Source of the DNA: an uncultured Collinsella sp. | GTDB taxonomy: Bacteria; Actinomycetota; Coriobacteriia; Coriobacteriales; Coriobacteriaceae | DNA: 19,725 nt | NCBI GenBank assembly: GCA_959605475.1 | Contig: CAUHFS010000044.1 | Location: 1-19,725, forward strand | Reading direction: 5' to 3' | Shown here: piece by piece, positions 1-6,516 of the stretch | How positions within the stretch are numbered: the stretch's first letter is position 1 | Layout: each line of letters starts with the position of its first letter | Notes under the pieces: model-generated | Databases searched by the model: none | Told to the model about the DNA's origin: nothing | Seen by the model: only the letters and a program-made list of their open reading frames with translations | Program-made: the position numbers and the translations under genes

Positions 1-88
1 TCAATGCCGCCTCGTTTCAAGGCACCTTGCTCGCTCTGGCGGGTTTTCGCTGACTTTGCCAAGGCATCGGCGTCGCCTTTGTTGGCAC
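1..88. repeat. Right part of a composite palindromic repeat, cut by the window start
   Basis: Bases 1-88 align with 3230-3324 at roughly 70% identity by eye. Shared blocks include TCAATGCCGCC, CTGGYG, TCGCTGAC, CATCGGCGT and TTGGC. The copy at 3177 shows that position 1 falls within the right inner arm of a nested hairpin, so the left half lies outside the window. Both copies are followed by a GGGGAC motif within a few tens of bases. There is no coding potential here. Confidence 0.6.
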
Positions 89-130
89 TTGGGGACGTTC
101 CTTTTGTGTCGGCACTTGGGGACAGTCCTT
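84..130 (+). repeat. Two tandem units of a GGCACTTGGGGAC repeat
   Basis: The 13-mer GGCACTTGGGGAC occurs at 84-96 and again at 111-123, a 27-base period. The units continue as GTTCCTT and AGTCCTT, giving GGGGACNNTCCTT in each. The same motif recurs in the hairpin at 16531. It is intergenic, downstream of the minus-strand gene ending at 276. I infer a dispersed REP-like motif. Confidence 0.65.
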
Positions 131-183
131 ATGTCAAGAGATTGGTGCAAGAGGGATAGGTTGCCTTGCGTCGATCTAAATAG

Positions 184-248
184 GTTGCGGTGAGATAGTT
201 CTTGAATTGGCCTTATTGAGGACTAAACAGGAACTATCTCACCGCAAC
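184..248 (+). repeat. 65-bp palindromic repeat, copy 1
   Basis: The left arm GTTGCGGTGAGATAGTTC (184-201) is a perfect 18-bp inverted match to 231-248. The 29-base loop contains a weaker hairpin (TTGGCCTT with AGGACTAA) and ends in ACAG. It lies 27 bases beyond the stop codon of the minus-strand coiled-coil gene, so it would form in that transcript's 3' end. Copies with the same geometry are at 6438 and 9737. Confidence 0.85.
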
Positions 249-275
249 TGCGTTGAACGTTTTTTGGCAACTGGT

Positions 276-2039
276 TTACTTGCTCGCGAAGAGCCAGACC
301 AGGATGATCGCTAGAATCACGGCGACGATGCAGACGATGGCACCGGTGAATTTGATGCGTGAGTCGCGGGTGCGCTCTCGTACGTCATCCTCGGTAGCCT
401 CGAGCTGGGCCACTTCGCGCTCGGTTTCGGCGTGTTCGGCTTTGTCTCGGGCCAAGGATCCTGCAAGCGACTCAGTGATCTCTGGGTGGTCGTGCACCTC
501 GGTCGCCTGTTCGATGATCGACTGCGCATGTGCGGCATCTGCTTGGGCGTTGGCGATGCTCTGCTCCTGGTCGCGGCGTGCCTTGTCCTCGGCAGTGATC
601 TTCTCGCGCAGTTCGCGCTGACGAGTCGCGGCGGCTGTCTTCGCCGTCTGCAGCTCGTCGCGCGCGGCATCGGCTTCGGTCGTCACGGCTTGGTGCGCGC
701 GTTTTGCGTCGGCGATAGGGGCTTGAGCCTGCTCGACGGCCTGCTCGGCTGCGGCAAGCGAGTGCTCAAGGTCGGCGGTGATGCGCGGGACATCTTCTTC
801 GGCTTTACGCAGGGCATCTGCCGTGTCGGAAATCTGCATCGAGAGCTCACTGGTGCGCACCGTATAGTTGGCGGGATTTGCCGAGGGATTGCGTTGCAGC
901 TCGGCATACTCATGGCGCAGCGTCTCGAGCTGGGCGCGCGTGGCGTCGACGGTTTGTTGTGCGGCCGCAATGCCGGCGTCTCGCTCGGCCTTCACCTTGT
1001 CGCGGATGCGCTTGGAATCCTCAAGACGTCGAACGAGGCGGTTGCCGGTCTCGCGAGAGCTCGCCTCGCGGGCCTCCACGGCGTCGAGCGCGGCCTTCAG
1101 GCGGAGCTCAGTCGCGTCATCCTCTGTCTTCATTTGTTCGAGCTGACCATTGAGCTCTGTCGCTTTGGCGGCGTGGGCATCACGGTCAATCTCGGCTGCC
1201 GCAGCGGTCTTTTGCGCTGTGGCGATCGCCTGACGCTGGTCGGCGACGATCTGGTCGTAGCGGCCTGCGATATCCTGGCGCGTCTCGAGTTCCTCGGCCT
1301 GATCGGCAATGCGCTGCTCAAGTTCGGCCAGGTGGGCGCGGGCATCGGCAAGTGCCTTTTTCGCGGCGTTCATCTCGCGCATGGCCGAGGCGCCCTGGGC
1401 GATAAAGGTGCCCACGGCGTTCGCAGTGTTCGAGACAGCGGTCCCCAGATCGCGGCTCGAGGCGGAGGAGTGCGGGGCGGTCGGGCGAGCGGTGTCGGCA
1501 GCGTCCGCATCGGCAGCCTGCGGCACGGCGATATTGCCGGTACCGCCCTCGATCACAGAAAAGCCTGCTGCGTGCGGGTCGACCGCATCGGCGCCAATCG
1601 TGGGATGCTCGAGCTGCAGAAACGAGGGCATGGTGCTGCCCTGGTCGGCAACCGGAGTCTCGCCGGGTACAAAGGTCGAGGCCGCCTCGGCGGCCTCCTC
1701 TTCCTCGGCGTCAACGTCAGCGTCGGCCACGGCGTCTTTCATCGCTTTGACGGCATCCATCATGGAGTCCATGACGGCGTCGAGCTCTTCTTCCGAAGAA
1801 ACCTCGATAGGGCCCGCAGCTTGCGGAGCAGCATCCTGTACGGGGTGGTCGTCCTGAGCGGGCGCATCGTCGTTTTGCTCGCCTGCATCTTCGGCGCCGG
1901 GGGTTTCCGCCGTAGCGCTTTCGTCCAAGATGGGGTCGTCGAGGTCAATATCATCGCAGGTCACAGCGTCAGCATCTGCGGTGACGTCTGCGGAATCATC
2001 AATATGCTGTTGAGTCTGGGGGTCCAGCTCGTCTGTCAT
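276..2039 (-). CDS. Coiled-coil protein with C-terminal membrane anchor, function unknown
   Basis: About 587 residues. I chose the ATG at 2039 (protein begins MTDELDPQ) because GAGGAG lies 9 bases upstream. An ATG two codons earlier (2045) leaves only 3 bases, and the frame stays open to 2162. The first 150 or so residues are acidic and Ala/Asp/Glu-rich with no hydrophobic stretch, so there is no signal peptide. From about residue 220 to 555 the protein is Ala/Glu/Gln/Arg-rich heptad-like helix, broken near the middle by NPSANPANYTV, which could be the turn of an antiparallel hairpin. The last 24 residues hold one hydrophobic helix (GAIVCIVAVILAIILVWLF) ending in ASK, so the bulk should sit in the cytoplasm, tail-anchored. 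I do not recognise the family. Weak resemblance to SMC-like proteins would reflect only the coiled coil. The gene stands alone, divergent from the dehydrogenase gene. Confidence 0.8.
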   Translation of the reverse strand: MTDELDPQTQQHIDDSADVTADADAVTCDDIDLDDPILDESATAETPGAEDAGEQNDDAPAQDDHPVQDAAPQAAGPIEVSSEEELDAVMDSMMDAVKAMKDAVADADVDAEEEEAAEAASTFVPGETPVADQGSTMPSFLQLEHPTIGADAVDPHAAGFSVIEGGTGNIAVPQAADADAADTARPTAPHSSASSRDLGTAVSNTANAVGTFIAQGASAMREMNAAKKALADARAHLAELEQRIADQAEELETRQDIAGRYDQIVADQRQAIATAQKTAAAAEIDRDAHAAKATELNGQLEQMKTEDDATELRLKAALDAVEAREASSRETGNRLVRRLEDSKRIRDKVKAERDAGIAAAQQTVDATRAQLETLRHEYAELQRNPSANPANYTVRTSELSMQISDTADALRKAEEDVPRITADLEHSLAAAEQAVEQAQAPIADAKRAHQAVTTEADAARDELQTAKTAAATRQRELREKITAEDKARRDQEQSIANAQADAAHAQSIIEQATEVHDHPEITESLAGSLARDKAEHAETEREVAQLEATEDDVRERTRDSRIKFTGAIVCIVAVILAIILVWLFASK

Positions 2040-2178
2040 AGGCATGTGCTCCTCATCGTTGTTTGTCACCCTATGATAAAGTCTCGCGCCGACATCCCGC
2101 GCGCTGCAGCAAAGTTTCAAAACGTGTTCGATGGCTCGCGTCGATAGCAAAAACTCGGCCACTTTATCCAGTTTGTAC

Positions 2179-2208
2179 TTGACAATCCCTTCGCCGAAAG
2201 ACGTTATG
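2179..2208 (+). promoter_or_regulatory. Possible promoter in the 294-base divergent gap 2040-2333
   Basis: TTGACA at 2179-2184 is a perfect -35 hexamer. The best hexamer 18 bases on is GTTATG, a poor -10. The transcript would carry a leader of about 120 bases before the dehydrogenase. I see no convincing minus-strand promoter and no other structure in this gap. Confidence 0.25.
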
Positions 2209-2333
2209 CCGTTCGCCTGCCGAGGCCTTTTCTTTTCACTTGAACCCGTTAAAGTTGCATTTCAGCTTTTGTCGCGTTTATTTGGATGCGCGCAGTCGGC
2301 GGGTGCGCCCGTCGCGATTTGAAAGGACTTTAT

Positions 2334-3134
2334 ATGGGACTTTTCACTGGTAAGACCGTGATCGTCACCGGCGGCGGCAAGGCCACGCTCAAGGACGGCT
2401 CCGCTGGCTCCATCGGCTACGGTATCGATATCGCTTTTGCCAAGGAGGGCGCAAACCTCGTCATTACCGGCCGCAACGTTGCCAAGCTCGAGGCCGCCAA
2501 GGAATCCCTCGAGGCCGAGTACGGTGTCAAGGTTCTGCCTGTTCAGGCCGATGTCTCGGCTGGTCAGGACAACGAGGCTGTCGTCCAGAACGTCATCGAC
2601 AAGGCCATTGAGGAGTTCGGCCGCATCGACGCCGTCGTCAACAACGCTCAGGCCAGCGCCTCGGGCGTGACGATCGCCGATCACACCATGGACCAGTTCA
2701 ACCTCGCCATTTACTCCGGTCTGTATGCCACCTACCTGTACATGCAGAAGGCCTACCCGCACCTGAAGGAGACCAAGGGCTCCGTGGTCAACTTTGCTTC
2801 GGGCGCCGGCCTGTTTGGCAACTATGGCCAGTGCAGCTACGCCGCTGCCAAGGAGGGTATCCGCGGTCTGACCCGCGTCGCTGCCAACGAGTGGGGCAAG
2901 GACGGCATCAACGTCAATATCGTTTGCCCGCTTGCTTGGACCGCTGCGCTCGAGAACTTCCAGGATGCCTATCCTGAGGCGTTCAAGGCCAACGTCCACA
3001 TGCCGCCGGCTGGCCACTACGGCGACGTCGAGAAGGAAATCGGCCGCGTTGTCGTTCAGCTCTGCGGTCCCGACTTTAAGTATATGAACGGCGAGACCGT
3101 CACCCTCGAGGGTGGCATGGGCCAGCGTCCGTAG
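2334..3134 (+). CDS. Short-chain dehydrogenase/reductase (SDR), substrate unknown
   Basis: 266 residues, a normal length for a classical SDR. The start ATG at 2334 follows GAAAGGA; an upstream in-frame ATG at 2286 has no good ribosome site. The Rossmann fold opens with VTGGG at 11-15, followed by a loop of about ten residues (KATLKDGSAG) before SIGYGI, longer than the usual TGxxxGxG. The NNAG motif reads NNAQ (103-106). The catalytic Ser is S156 in NFASGAG, and YxxxK is Y169/K173. The helix that normally supplies the fourth catalytic residue, Asn, reads NLAIYSGLY, with Ile at that place by my alignment. The end, GETVTLEGG, is typical of the family. It should be a cytoplasmic NAD(P)H-dependent oxidoreductase. 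Gut Coriobacteriia use SDRs on bile acids, but nothing here proves a steroid substrate. It is a single-gene unit with a strong hairpin after the stop. Confidence 0.85.
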   Translation: MGLFTGKTVIVTGGGKATLKDGSAGSIGYGIDIAFAKEGANLVITGRNVAKLEAAKESLEAEYGVKVLPVQADVSAGQDNEAVVQNVIDKAIEEFGRIDAVVNNAQASASGVTIADHTMDQFNLAIYSGLYATYLYMQKAYPHLKETKGSVVNFASGAGLFGNYGQCSYAAAKEGIRGLTRVAANEWGKDGINVNIVCPLAWTAALENFQDAYPEAFKANVHMPPAGHYGDVEKEIGRVVVQLCGPDFKYMNGETVTLEGGMGQRP

Positions 3135-3135
3135 G

Positions 3136-3163
3136 GTTACGCGGTTTTACCAAACCGCGTAAC
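3136..3163 (+). terminator. Perfect 12-bp hairpin directly after the SDR stop codon
   Basis: GTTACGCGGTTT (3136-3147) pairs perfectly with 3152-3163 around a TACC loop, starting one base after the stop codon. There is no T-run after it (GGGTCGACG), so it is not a classical intrinsic terminator. It may stabilise the 3' end or cause pausing. Confidence 0.55.
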
Positions 3164-3176
3164 GGGTCGACGCTGC

Positions 3177-3276
3177 GCGGTCACCAGGGCGACAACTTGT
3201 CATTCAAAGAGGGCGGCATGACCAGAAGGTCAATGCCGCCCTCTTTTCATGCCAATTTGTTCGCCCTGGTGACCGC
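3177..3276. repeat. Composite nested palindrome, full copy
   Basis: The outer arms GCGGTCACCAGGGCGA (3177-3192) and 3261-3276 are perfect 16-bp inverted repeats. Inside, AAAGAGGGCGGCAT (3206-3219) pairs with 3233-3246, and GACC/GGTC closes an AGAA loop with one bulged A. The right half and flank (3230-3324) match bases 1-88 of the window. It fills much of the 454-base gap before tgt and has no coding potential. Confidence 0.8.
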
Positions 3277-3342
3277 TCGCTGACGTTGTCAAAACATCGG
3301 CGTTGCCAAAACATCGGCGTTGGCGTGGCTGGTAAATAGCTC

Positions 3343-3371
3343 CACTCATCGGGGACGTACTTAAATGAGTG
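3343..3371. repeat. Small hairpin with GGGGACGTAC in its loop
   Basis: CACTCAT (3343-3349) pairs with ATGAGTG (3365-3371), with the loop CGGGGACGTACTTAA. The loop motif resembles GGGGACNNTCCTT at 91, 118 and 16531. As at the window start, it follows the composite palindrome. Confidence 0.5.
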
Positions 3372-3385
3372 CCCGCAGAATGAAA

Positions 3386-3441
3386 GTGGATAATCTCCCG
3401 TTTTTGGGCTGTGCTTTGGGCAAAAGTGGGAGATTATCCAC
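3386..3441. repeat. 56-bp palindrome, perfect 14-bp arms
   Basis: GTGGATAATCTCCC (3386-3399) is perfectly inverted at 3428-3441. The 28-base loop could pair further through TTTTG and CAAAA. The arrangement resembles the 65-bp family (long arms, loop of about 28-29 bases, weaker inner hairpin), but the arm sequence differs. It lies about 150 bases upstream of tgt, and no T-run follows. Confidence 0.75.
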
Positions 3442-3545
3442 GCTCATCCGGTAAGCGTCCAAAAATTCACGCTCATTTGCCGTGTCCCTGCCGTATCCTC
3501 CTCGCGCCAGTTTCTGTCGAGTCGGTGCTTCTTGCGGGTTGCCCG

Positions 3546-3551
3546 TATAAT
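3546..3551 (+). promoter_or_regulatory. Probable -10 box of tgt
   Basis: A perfect TATAAT lies 38 bases before the tgt start codon, giving a leader of about 30 bases. The -35 region (around 3523, CGGTGC) is poor. AAGGAG at 3574-3579 is the ribosome site. Confidence 0.5.
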
Positions 3552-3588
3552 GGTTTGCGTATGAACCGCAACCAAGGAGTTCCAGTTT

Positions 3589-4728
3589 ATGGACCAGAAC
3601 CTTTTTAAATTCGACCTGATCGCCGAGGACCCGACCACGCACGCGCGCGCCGGCGTGCTGCATACCCCGCACGGCGACATCGAGACGCCGATCTTTATGC
3701 CCGTGGGCACCAAGGCAAACGTCAAGGGTATTCCCACCGAGACTGTCAAGAAGCTCGGCGCCCAGATCGTGCTCGCCAATACCTATCATCTGTCCATGCG
3801 TCCCGGCGAGGATACCATCGCCGAGCTGGGCGGCCTGCACAAGTTCATGAACTGGCACGGCCCCATCCTCACCGACTCGGGCGGTTTCCAGGTCTTCAGC
3901 CACAACGATGCCGTCAAGCTCACCGATGAGGGCGTGCGCTTTATTGTCAACGATTACGACGGCCGCCACGTGTTTTGGACGCCCGAGGACAACATGGAAA
4001 TCGCCATGAAACTCGGCTCCGATATCTGCATGCAGCTCGACCAGTGCCCGGGCTATCCCGCCACGCGCGCCTACGTTGAGCGCGCCGTTGAGCTGTCGAG
4101 CATGTGGGCCGAGCGCTGCTATAAGGCGCATACCCGCGATGACCAGGCGCTCTTTGGCATCGTTCAGGGCGGCATGCACCTGGATCTGCGCCTGCGTTCG
4201 CTGCGCCATCTGGAGGAGTGCGGCGACTTCCCGGGCTATGGTATCGGTGGCTATTCGGTGGGCGAGGATCACGAGACCATGTTCGAGACCCTGGCGCCGC
4301 TCGTGAGCGAGTACATGCCCAAGCATAAGCCACGCTACCTGATGGGTGTCGGCAACCCCACCACGCTCGTACGCGGCGTGGGCGTGGGCATCGACATGTT
4401 CGACTGTGTGCTGCCGACGCGCACCGGTCGCATGGGTACGGCGTTCTCCAGTGAAGGTCGCCTTAACTTCCGTAACGCGCGCTTTGCGCACGACGACGGC
4501 CCCATCGACCCCACCTGCACCTGCCCGGTGTGCACGGGCGGCTACAGCCGCGCGCTCATTCGCCACATGGTCACGCAGAAGGAGATGCTCGGCGGCATTT
4601 TGCTTTCGATGCACAATATCTACTACCTGCTCAACCTTATGCAGCGTGCCCGCCAGGCCATTATCGAGGGCCGCTACGGCGCATTCGTGAGCGACTGGAT
4701 GAATAGTCCTGCCGCGGTGGATTACTAA
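3589..4728 (+). CDS. tgt: tRNA-guanine transglycosylase (queuine/preQ1 tRNA-ribosyltransferase)
   Basis: 379 residues, the usual bacterial length. The enzyme swaps guanine-34 of GUN-anticodon tRNAs (Asp, Asn, His, Tyr) for preQ1 or queuine in queuosine formation, in the cytoplasm. The general acid/base Asp is D96 in ILTDSGGFQVFS. The nucleophile Asp is D272 in DMFDCVLPTRTGR, by alignment with E. coli D264. The zinc site is C310, C312, C315 and H342 (CTCPVC ... MHN). The pocket segment reads LDQCPGYP (C153) and GGYSVGE. The start ATG follows AAGGAG by 9 bases. No preQ1 synthesis genes (queC/D/E/F) and no queA/queG are in the window, so whether the base is made or salvaged cannot be told. The gene appears to be transcribed alone. 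Confidence 0.97.
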   Translation: MDQNLFKFDLIAEDPTTHARAGVLHTPHGDIETPIFMPVGTKANVKGIPTETVKKLGAQIVLANTYHLSMRPGEDTIAELGGLHKFMNWHGPILTDSGGFQVFSHNDAVKLTDEGVRFIVNDYDGRHVFWTPEDNMEIAMKLGSDICMQLDQCPGYPATRAYVERAVELSSMWAERCYKAHTRDDQALFGIVQGGMHLDLRLRSLRHLEECGDFPGYGIGGYSVGEDHETMFETLAPLVSEYMPKHKPRYLMGVGNPTTLVRGVGVGIDMFDCVLPTRTGRMGTAFSSEGRLNFRNARFAHDDGPIDPTCTCPVCTGGYSRALIRHMVTQKEMLGGILLSMHNIYYLLNLMQRARQAIIEGRYGAFVSDWMNSPAAVDY

Positions 4729-4766
4729 GGGCGACAGACACGCTTGCAGAGCGTGGCAACGGCAAT

Positions 4767-4815
4767 GGTCGGGCGCCAGCCGGTCGTCACATTCGTTGAC
4801 ACCGGCTGCGCGACC
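4767..4815 (+). other. Leader hairpin between tgt and the LOG gene
   Basis: GGTC/GACC, GCG/CGC and CAGCCGGT (4777-4784)/ACCGGCTG (4801-4808) stack into about 15 base pairs with small bulges and a 16-base loop. The loop ends in TTGAC. No T-run follows. It may be part of a regulatory leader with the terminator at 4877, or a 3' structure of tgt. I recognise no riboswitch class. Confidence 0.5.
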
Positions 4816-4876
4816 GCTGACCGATAGCTTGTAAGTGCTTGATGCATCGTGGGTACCATACCGAATAGTTGATGCT

Positions 4877-4924
4877 CGGGCGGGTGTTTGACGCATAGCG
4901 TCGACCCCGCCCGTTTTTCTTTTT
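4877..4924 (+). terminator. Intrinsic terminator just upstream of the LOG ribosome site
   Basis: CGGGCGGG (4877-4884) pairs with CCCGCCCG (4906-4913), and the inner GACGC/GCGTC has an ATA loop. The tract TTTTTCTTTTT follows from 4914. AGGAG of the next gene begins at 4931, only about 7 bases later, so no promoter fits between. It either ends the tgt transcript 150 bases past its stop or works as an attenuator for the LOG gene. Confidence 0.8.
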
Positions 4925-4940
4925 CTCGATAGGAGTACCC

Positions 4941-5699
4941 ATGATTAAGAATGAGAACGTCGAGGGCGAGCCTGCCTACGACGAGACGTACCGCCGCGGC
5001 CCCGTGGTCATGCGCGGCCCCATGATTCCTAAGGACAACACCTACGCCAACCTGCTGGCGCCCGAGGAGTCGACTGACTGGCTGCACGCCGACCCCTGGC
5101 GCGTGCTGCGAATTCAGGCAGAGTTTGTCGATGGCTTTGGCGCACTTGCCGAGCTTGGACCTGCGGTGACTATCTTCGGTAGCGCCCGCACGCCCAAGAC
5201 CGATCCGCTCTACAAGGCGGCGCGCACCGTCGGGCGCAAGATCGCGCAACGTGGCGTGGCGGTCATCACCGGCGGCGGCCCTGGCGTTATGGAGGCGGCC
5301 AACAGGGGAGCGGCGAGTGTCAATGGCAAGTCGGTCGGCTTGGGTATCGAGCTGCCGCACGAGCACGGGCTCAACAAATACGTGAACCTCGGCATGGACT
5401 TCCGCTACTTCTTTGTGCGCAAAACCATGTTCGTTAAGTACAGCTCGGGCGCCATCGTATTTCCCGGCGGCTTTGGCACGCTCGACGAGATGTTCGAGGT
5501 TCTTACGCTGGTGCAAACGCACAAGGTCAAGCGCATGCCGCTCGTGTTGGTGGGCAGCGAGTACTGGCAGGGCCTGTTCGACTGGCTCAACGGTCCGGTG
5601 ATGGACGCCGGCATGATCAGTCCGCTCGATCCGGAGCTGGTGCACGTTACCGACGACCTCAACGAGGCCGTTGACATTGCCCTGAGCGGGCTGATGTAG
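4941..5699 (+). CDS. LOG-family nucleotide 5'-monophosphate phosphoribohydrolase (TIGR00730-like)
   Basis: 252 residues. It has the two signatures of the lysine-decarboxylase-like LOG fold: GGGPGVMEAANRG at 111-123 and PGGFGTLDE at 175-183, with FFVRKTMFVKYS (157-168) between them. Proteins of this family release the free base from nucleoside monophosphates (cytokinin ribotides in plants, purine or pyrimidine nucleotides in bacteria). The 'lysine decarboxylase' label often attached to them is wrong. The N-terminal 60 or so residues are an extension without a motif I know. There is no signal peptide, so it is cytoplasmic. ATG at 4941 follows AGGAG by 5 bases. The gene sits right behind a hairpin plus T-tract, so its expression must depend on readthrough of that structure. 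The nucleotide substrate cannot be read from the sequence. Confidence 0.88.
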   Translation: MIKNENVEGEPAYDETYRRGPVVMRGPMIPKDNTYANLLAPEESTDWLHADPWRVLRIQAEFVDGFGALAELGPAVTIFGSARTPKTDPLYKAARTVGRKIAQRGVAVITGGGPGVMEAANRGAASVNGKSVGLGIELPHEHGLNKYVNLGMDFRYFFVRKTMFVKYSSGAIVFPGGFGTLDEMFEVLTLVQTHKVKRMPLVLVGSEYWQGLFDWLNGPVMDAGMISPLDPELVHVTDDLNEAVDIALSGLM

Positions 5700-5729
5700 A
5701 TCAATCGTGCCCACGCGACATGAATACGC

Positions 5730-5765
5730 ATGGCAATCTGATGTTATCTAACATCAGATTGCCAT
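5730..5765. promoter_or_regulatory. Perfect 36-bp palindrome, likely operator of the toxin-antitoxin operon
   Basis: ATGGCAATCTGATGTTA (5730-5746) is perfectly inverted at 5749-5765 around a 2-base centre TC. It ends 10 bases before the -10 box, so it covers the -35 region. RelB/DinJ-type antitoxins with ribbon-helix-helix domains bind such palindromes and repress their own operon. In RNA it could also form a hairpin after the LOG stop codon (30 bases upstream). Confidence 0.75.
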
Positions 5766-5775
5766 TTATATTGGG

Positions 5776-5781
5776 TATACT
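5776..5781 (+). promoter_or_regulatory. Probable -10 box of the toxin-antitoxin operon
   Basis: TATACT lies 31 bases before the antitoxin ATG. The -35 position 17 bases upstream (ATCAGA, 5753-5758) falls inside the palindrome and is poor. This fits a promoter under direct repression. Confidence 0.5.
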
Positions 5782-5812
5782 GGTGTAAAAGACGAGGGCG
5801 AGGAGGTCGCAA

Positions 5813-6112
5813 ATGTCTACAGCAACAGTTAAGCCTACGACGGTTCGAATCGAAGAGGGGCTCAAGGAGCAGGCGACTGAGTTCTTGGATTCGGTCGGCC
5901 TCAGCCTCAATTCCTATCTCAATCTTGCCGTTCGGCAGCTGGTAAATCAGCGAAAGATTCCTTTTGAGATTGTAGGAAGGGCGGAGGTGCCCAACGAGGT
6001 GACGAGGCGCGCCATGGTGATCGCCGAGGCTCATGAGCTGGGGATTTTGCCGGACGATAGCCTGTCATTCAATAACGCTGATGAGCTTATGTCATTCCTC
6101 GATGAGGAATAG
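5813..6112 (+). CDS. RelB/DinJ-family antitoxin
   Basis: 99 residues. The N-terminal half (TTVRIEEGLKEQATEFLDSVG and then SLNSYLNLAVRQLV) is a ribbon-helix-helix DNA-binding fold, followed by the IPFEI segment typical of RelB/DinJ. The C-terminal part is acidic (DDSLSF...ELMSFLDEE) and should wrap and inhibit the toxin. It should neutralise the toxin encoded 2 bases downstream and, with it, repress transcription at the palindrome 5730-5765. AGGAGG ends 6 bases before the ATG. This is a type II system of the RelBE/DinJ-YafQ kind. The family call is firm; the partner is inferred from adjacency. Confidence 0.92.
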   Translation: MSTATVKPTTVRIEEGLKEQATEFLDSVGLSLNSYLNLAVRQLVNQRKIPFEIVGRAEVPNEVTRRAMVIAEAHELGILPDDSLSFNNADELMSFLDEE

Positions 6113-6114
6113 CG

Positions 6115-6423
6115 ATGTTCGAGATTAAAGTCGAGGCTCAATTTAAGGTGGACTACAAACGAACGATGCGCATGCATCCGCAGCTAAAAAGTGAGTTTAA
6201 AGCGGCGGTTGCAGAGCTTGTGGCTCATGGGTCACTTCCGGCGGAGTATGGCGCCCACGAGCTCTCAAACCCGGGCGGAAACTACAACGGCCACATCGAT
6301 TTCCACCTATCCGATGGCTTGGTCGATGTGGTCGTTCTTTATCTTCCCCATAAGACTAACCCAGTGATTAGGCTGGTGAGAATGGGCACTCATCAGGAAC
6401 TGTTTCAGGGTCCGCTGGGCTGA
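6115..6423 (+). CDS. YafQ/RelE-superfamily mRNA interferase toxin
   Basis: 102 residues. The ATG follows the antitoxin stop by 2 bases, so the two are translationally coupled. The fold is RelE-like: an N-terminal helix hairpin, then a beta sheet ending in VIRLVRMGTHQELF, which matches the YafQ C-terminus. Catalytic residues line up with E. coli YafQ: H48 (for H50), H64 (H63), D67 (D67) and H93 (H87). It looks intact and should be a ribosome-dependent endoribonuclease that stops translation when the antitoxin is lost. The gene converges on the degV gene, with a 65-bp palindrome in the 93-base gap. Confidence 0.92.
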   Translation: MFEIKVEAQFKVDYKRTMRMHPQLKSEFKAAVAELVAHGSLPAEYGAHELSNPGGNYNGHIDFHLSDGLVDVVVLYLPHKTNPVIRLVRMGTHQELFQGPLG

Positions 6424-6437
6424 TCGCCGATTTCTAA

Positions 6438-6502
6438 GTTGCGGTGGAATAGGGATTGATTGGCGGCTAATAAGCCAAAAACAGTCCCTATTCCACCGCA
6501 AG
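6438..6502 (+). repeat. 65-bp palindromic repeat, copy 2
   Basis: The arms TTGCGGTGGAATAGGGA (6439-6455) and 6485-6501 are perfectly complementary, and the loop is 29 bases (6456-6484) with an inner TTGGC/GCCAA hairpin and an ACAG end. The inner part of the stem is GGGA/TCCC here but GTTC/GAAC in copies 1 and 3, so both arms changed together. It lies between convergent genes and could end both transcripts, although no T-run is present. Confidence 0.85.
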
Positions 6503-6516
6503 AGGTAAAGGTGCCC

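Noticed and set aside
432..2147. Long plus-strand open frame of about 571 codons opposite the coiled-coil gene
   Set aside because: Its product is Gly/Leu/Arg/Cys-rich with no domain pattern. The minus frame has a ribosome site, heptads and a clean membrane helix.
4767..4815. tRNA-like or known riboswitch fold in the tgt-LOG gap
   Set aside because: A single bulged hairpin is present, but there is no cloverleaf, no T-loop GTTCRANY and no recognisable aptamer core.
3361..4896. Long minus-strand open frame of about 511 codons over tgt
   Set aside because: It is antisense to a gene with all catalytic and zinc motifs. GC-rich coding DNA keeps such mirror frames open, and its translation is His/Ala/Val-rich with no family features.
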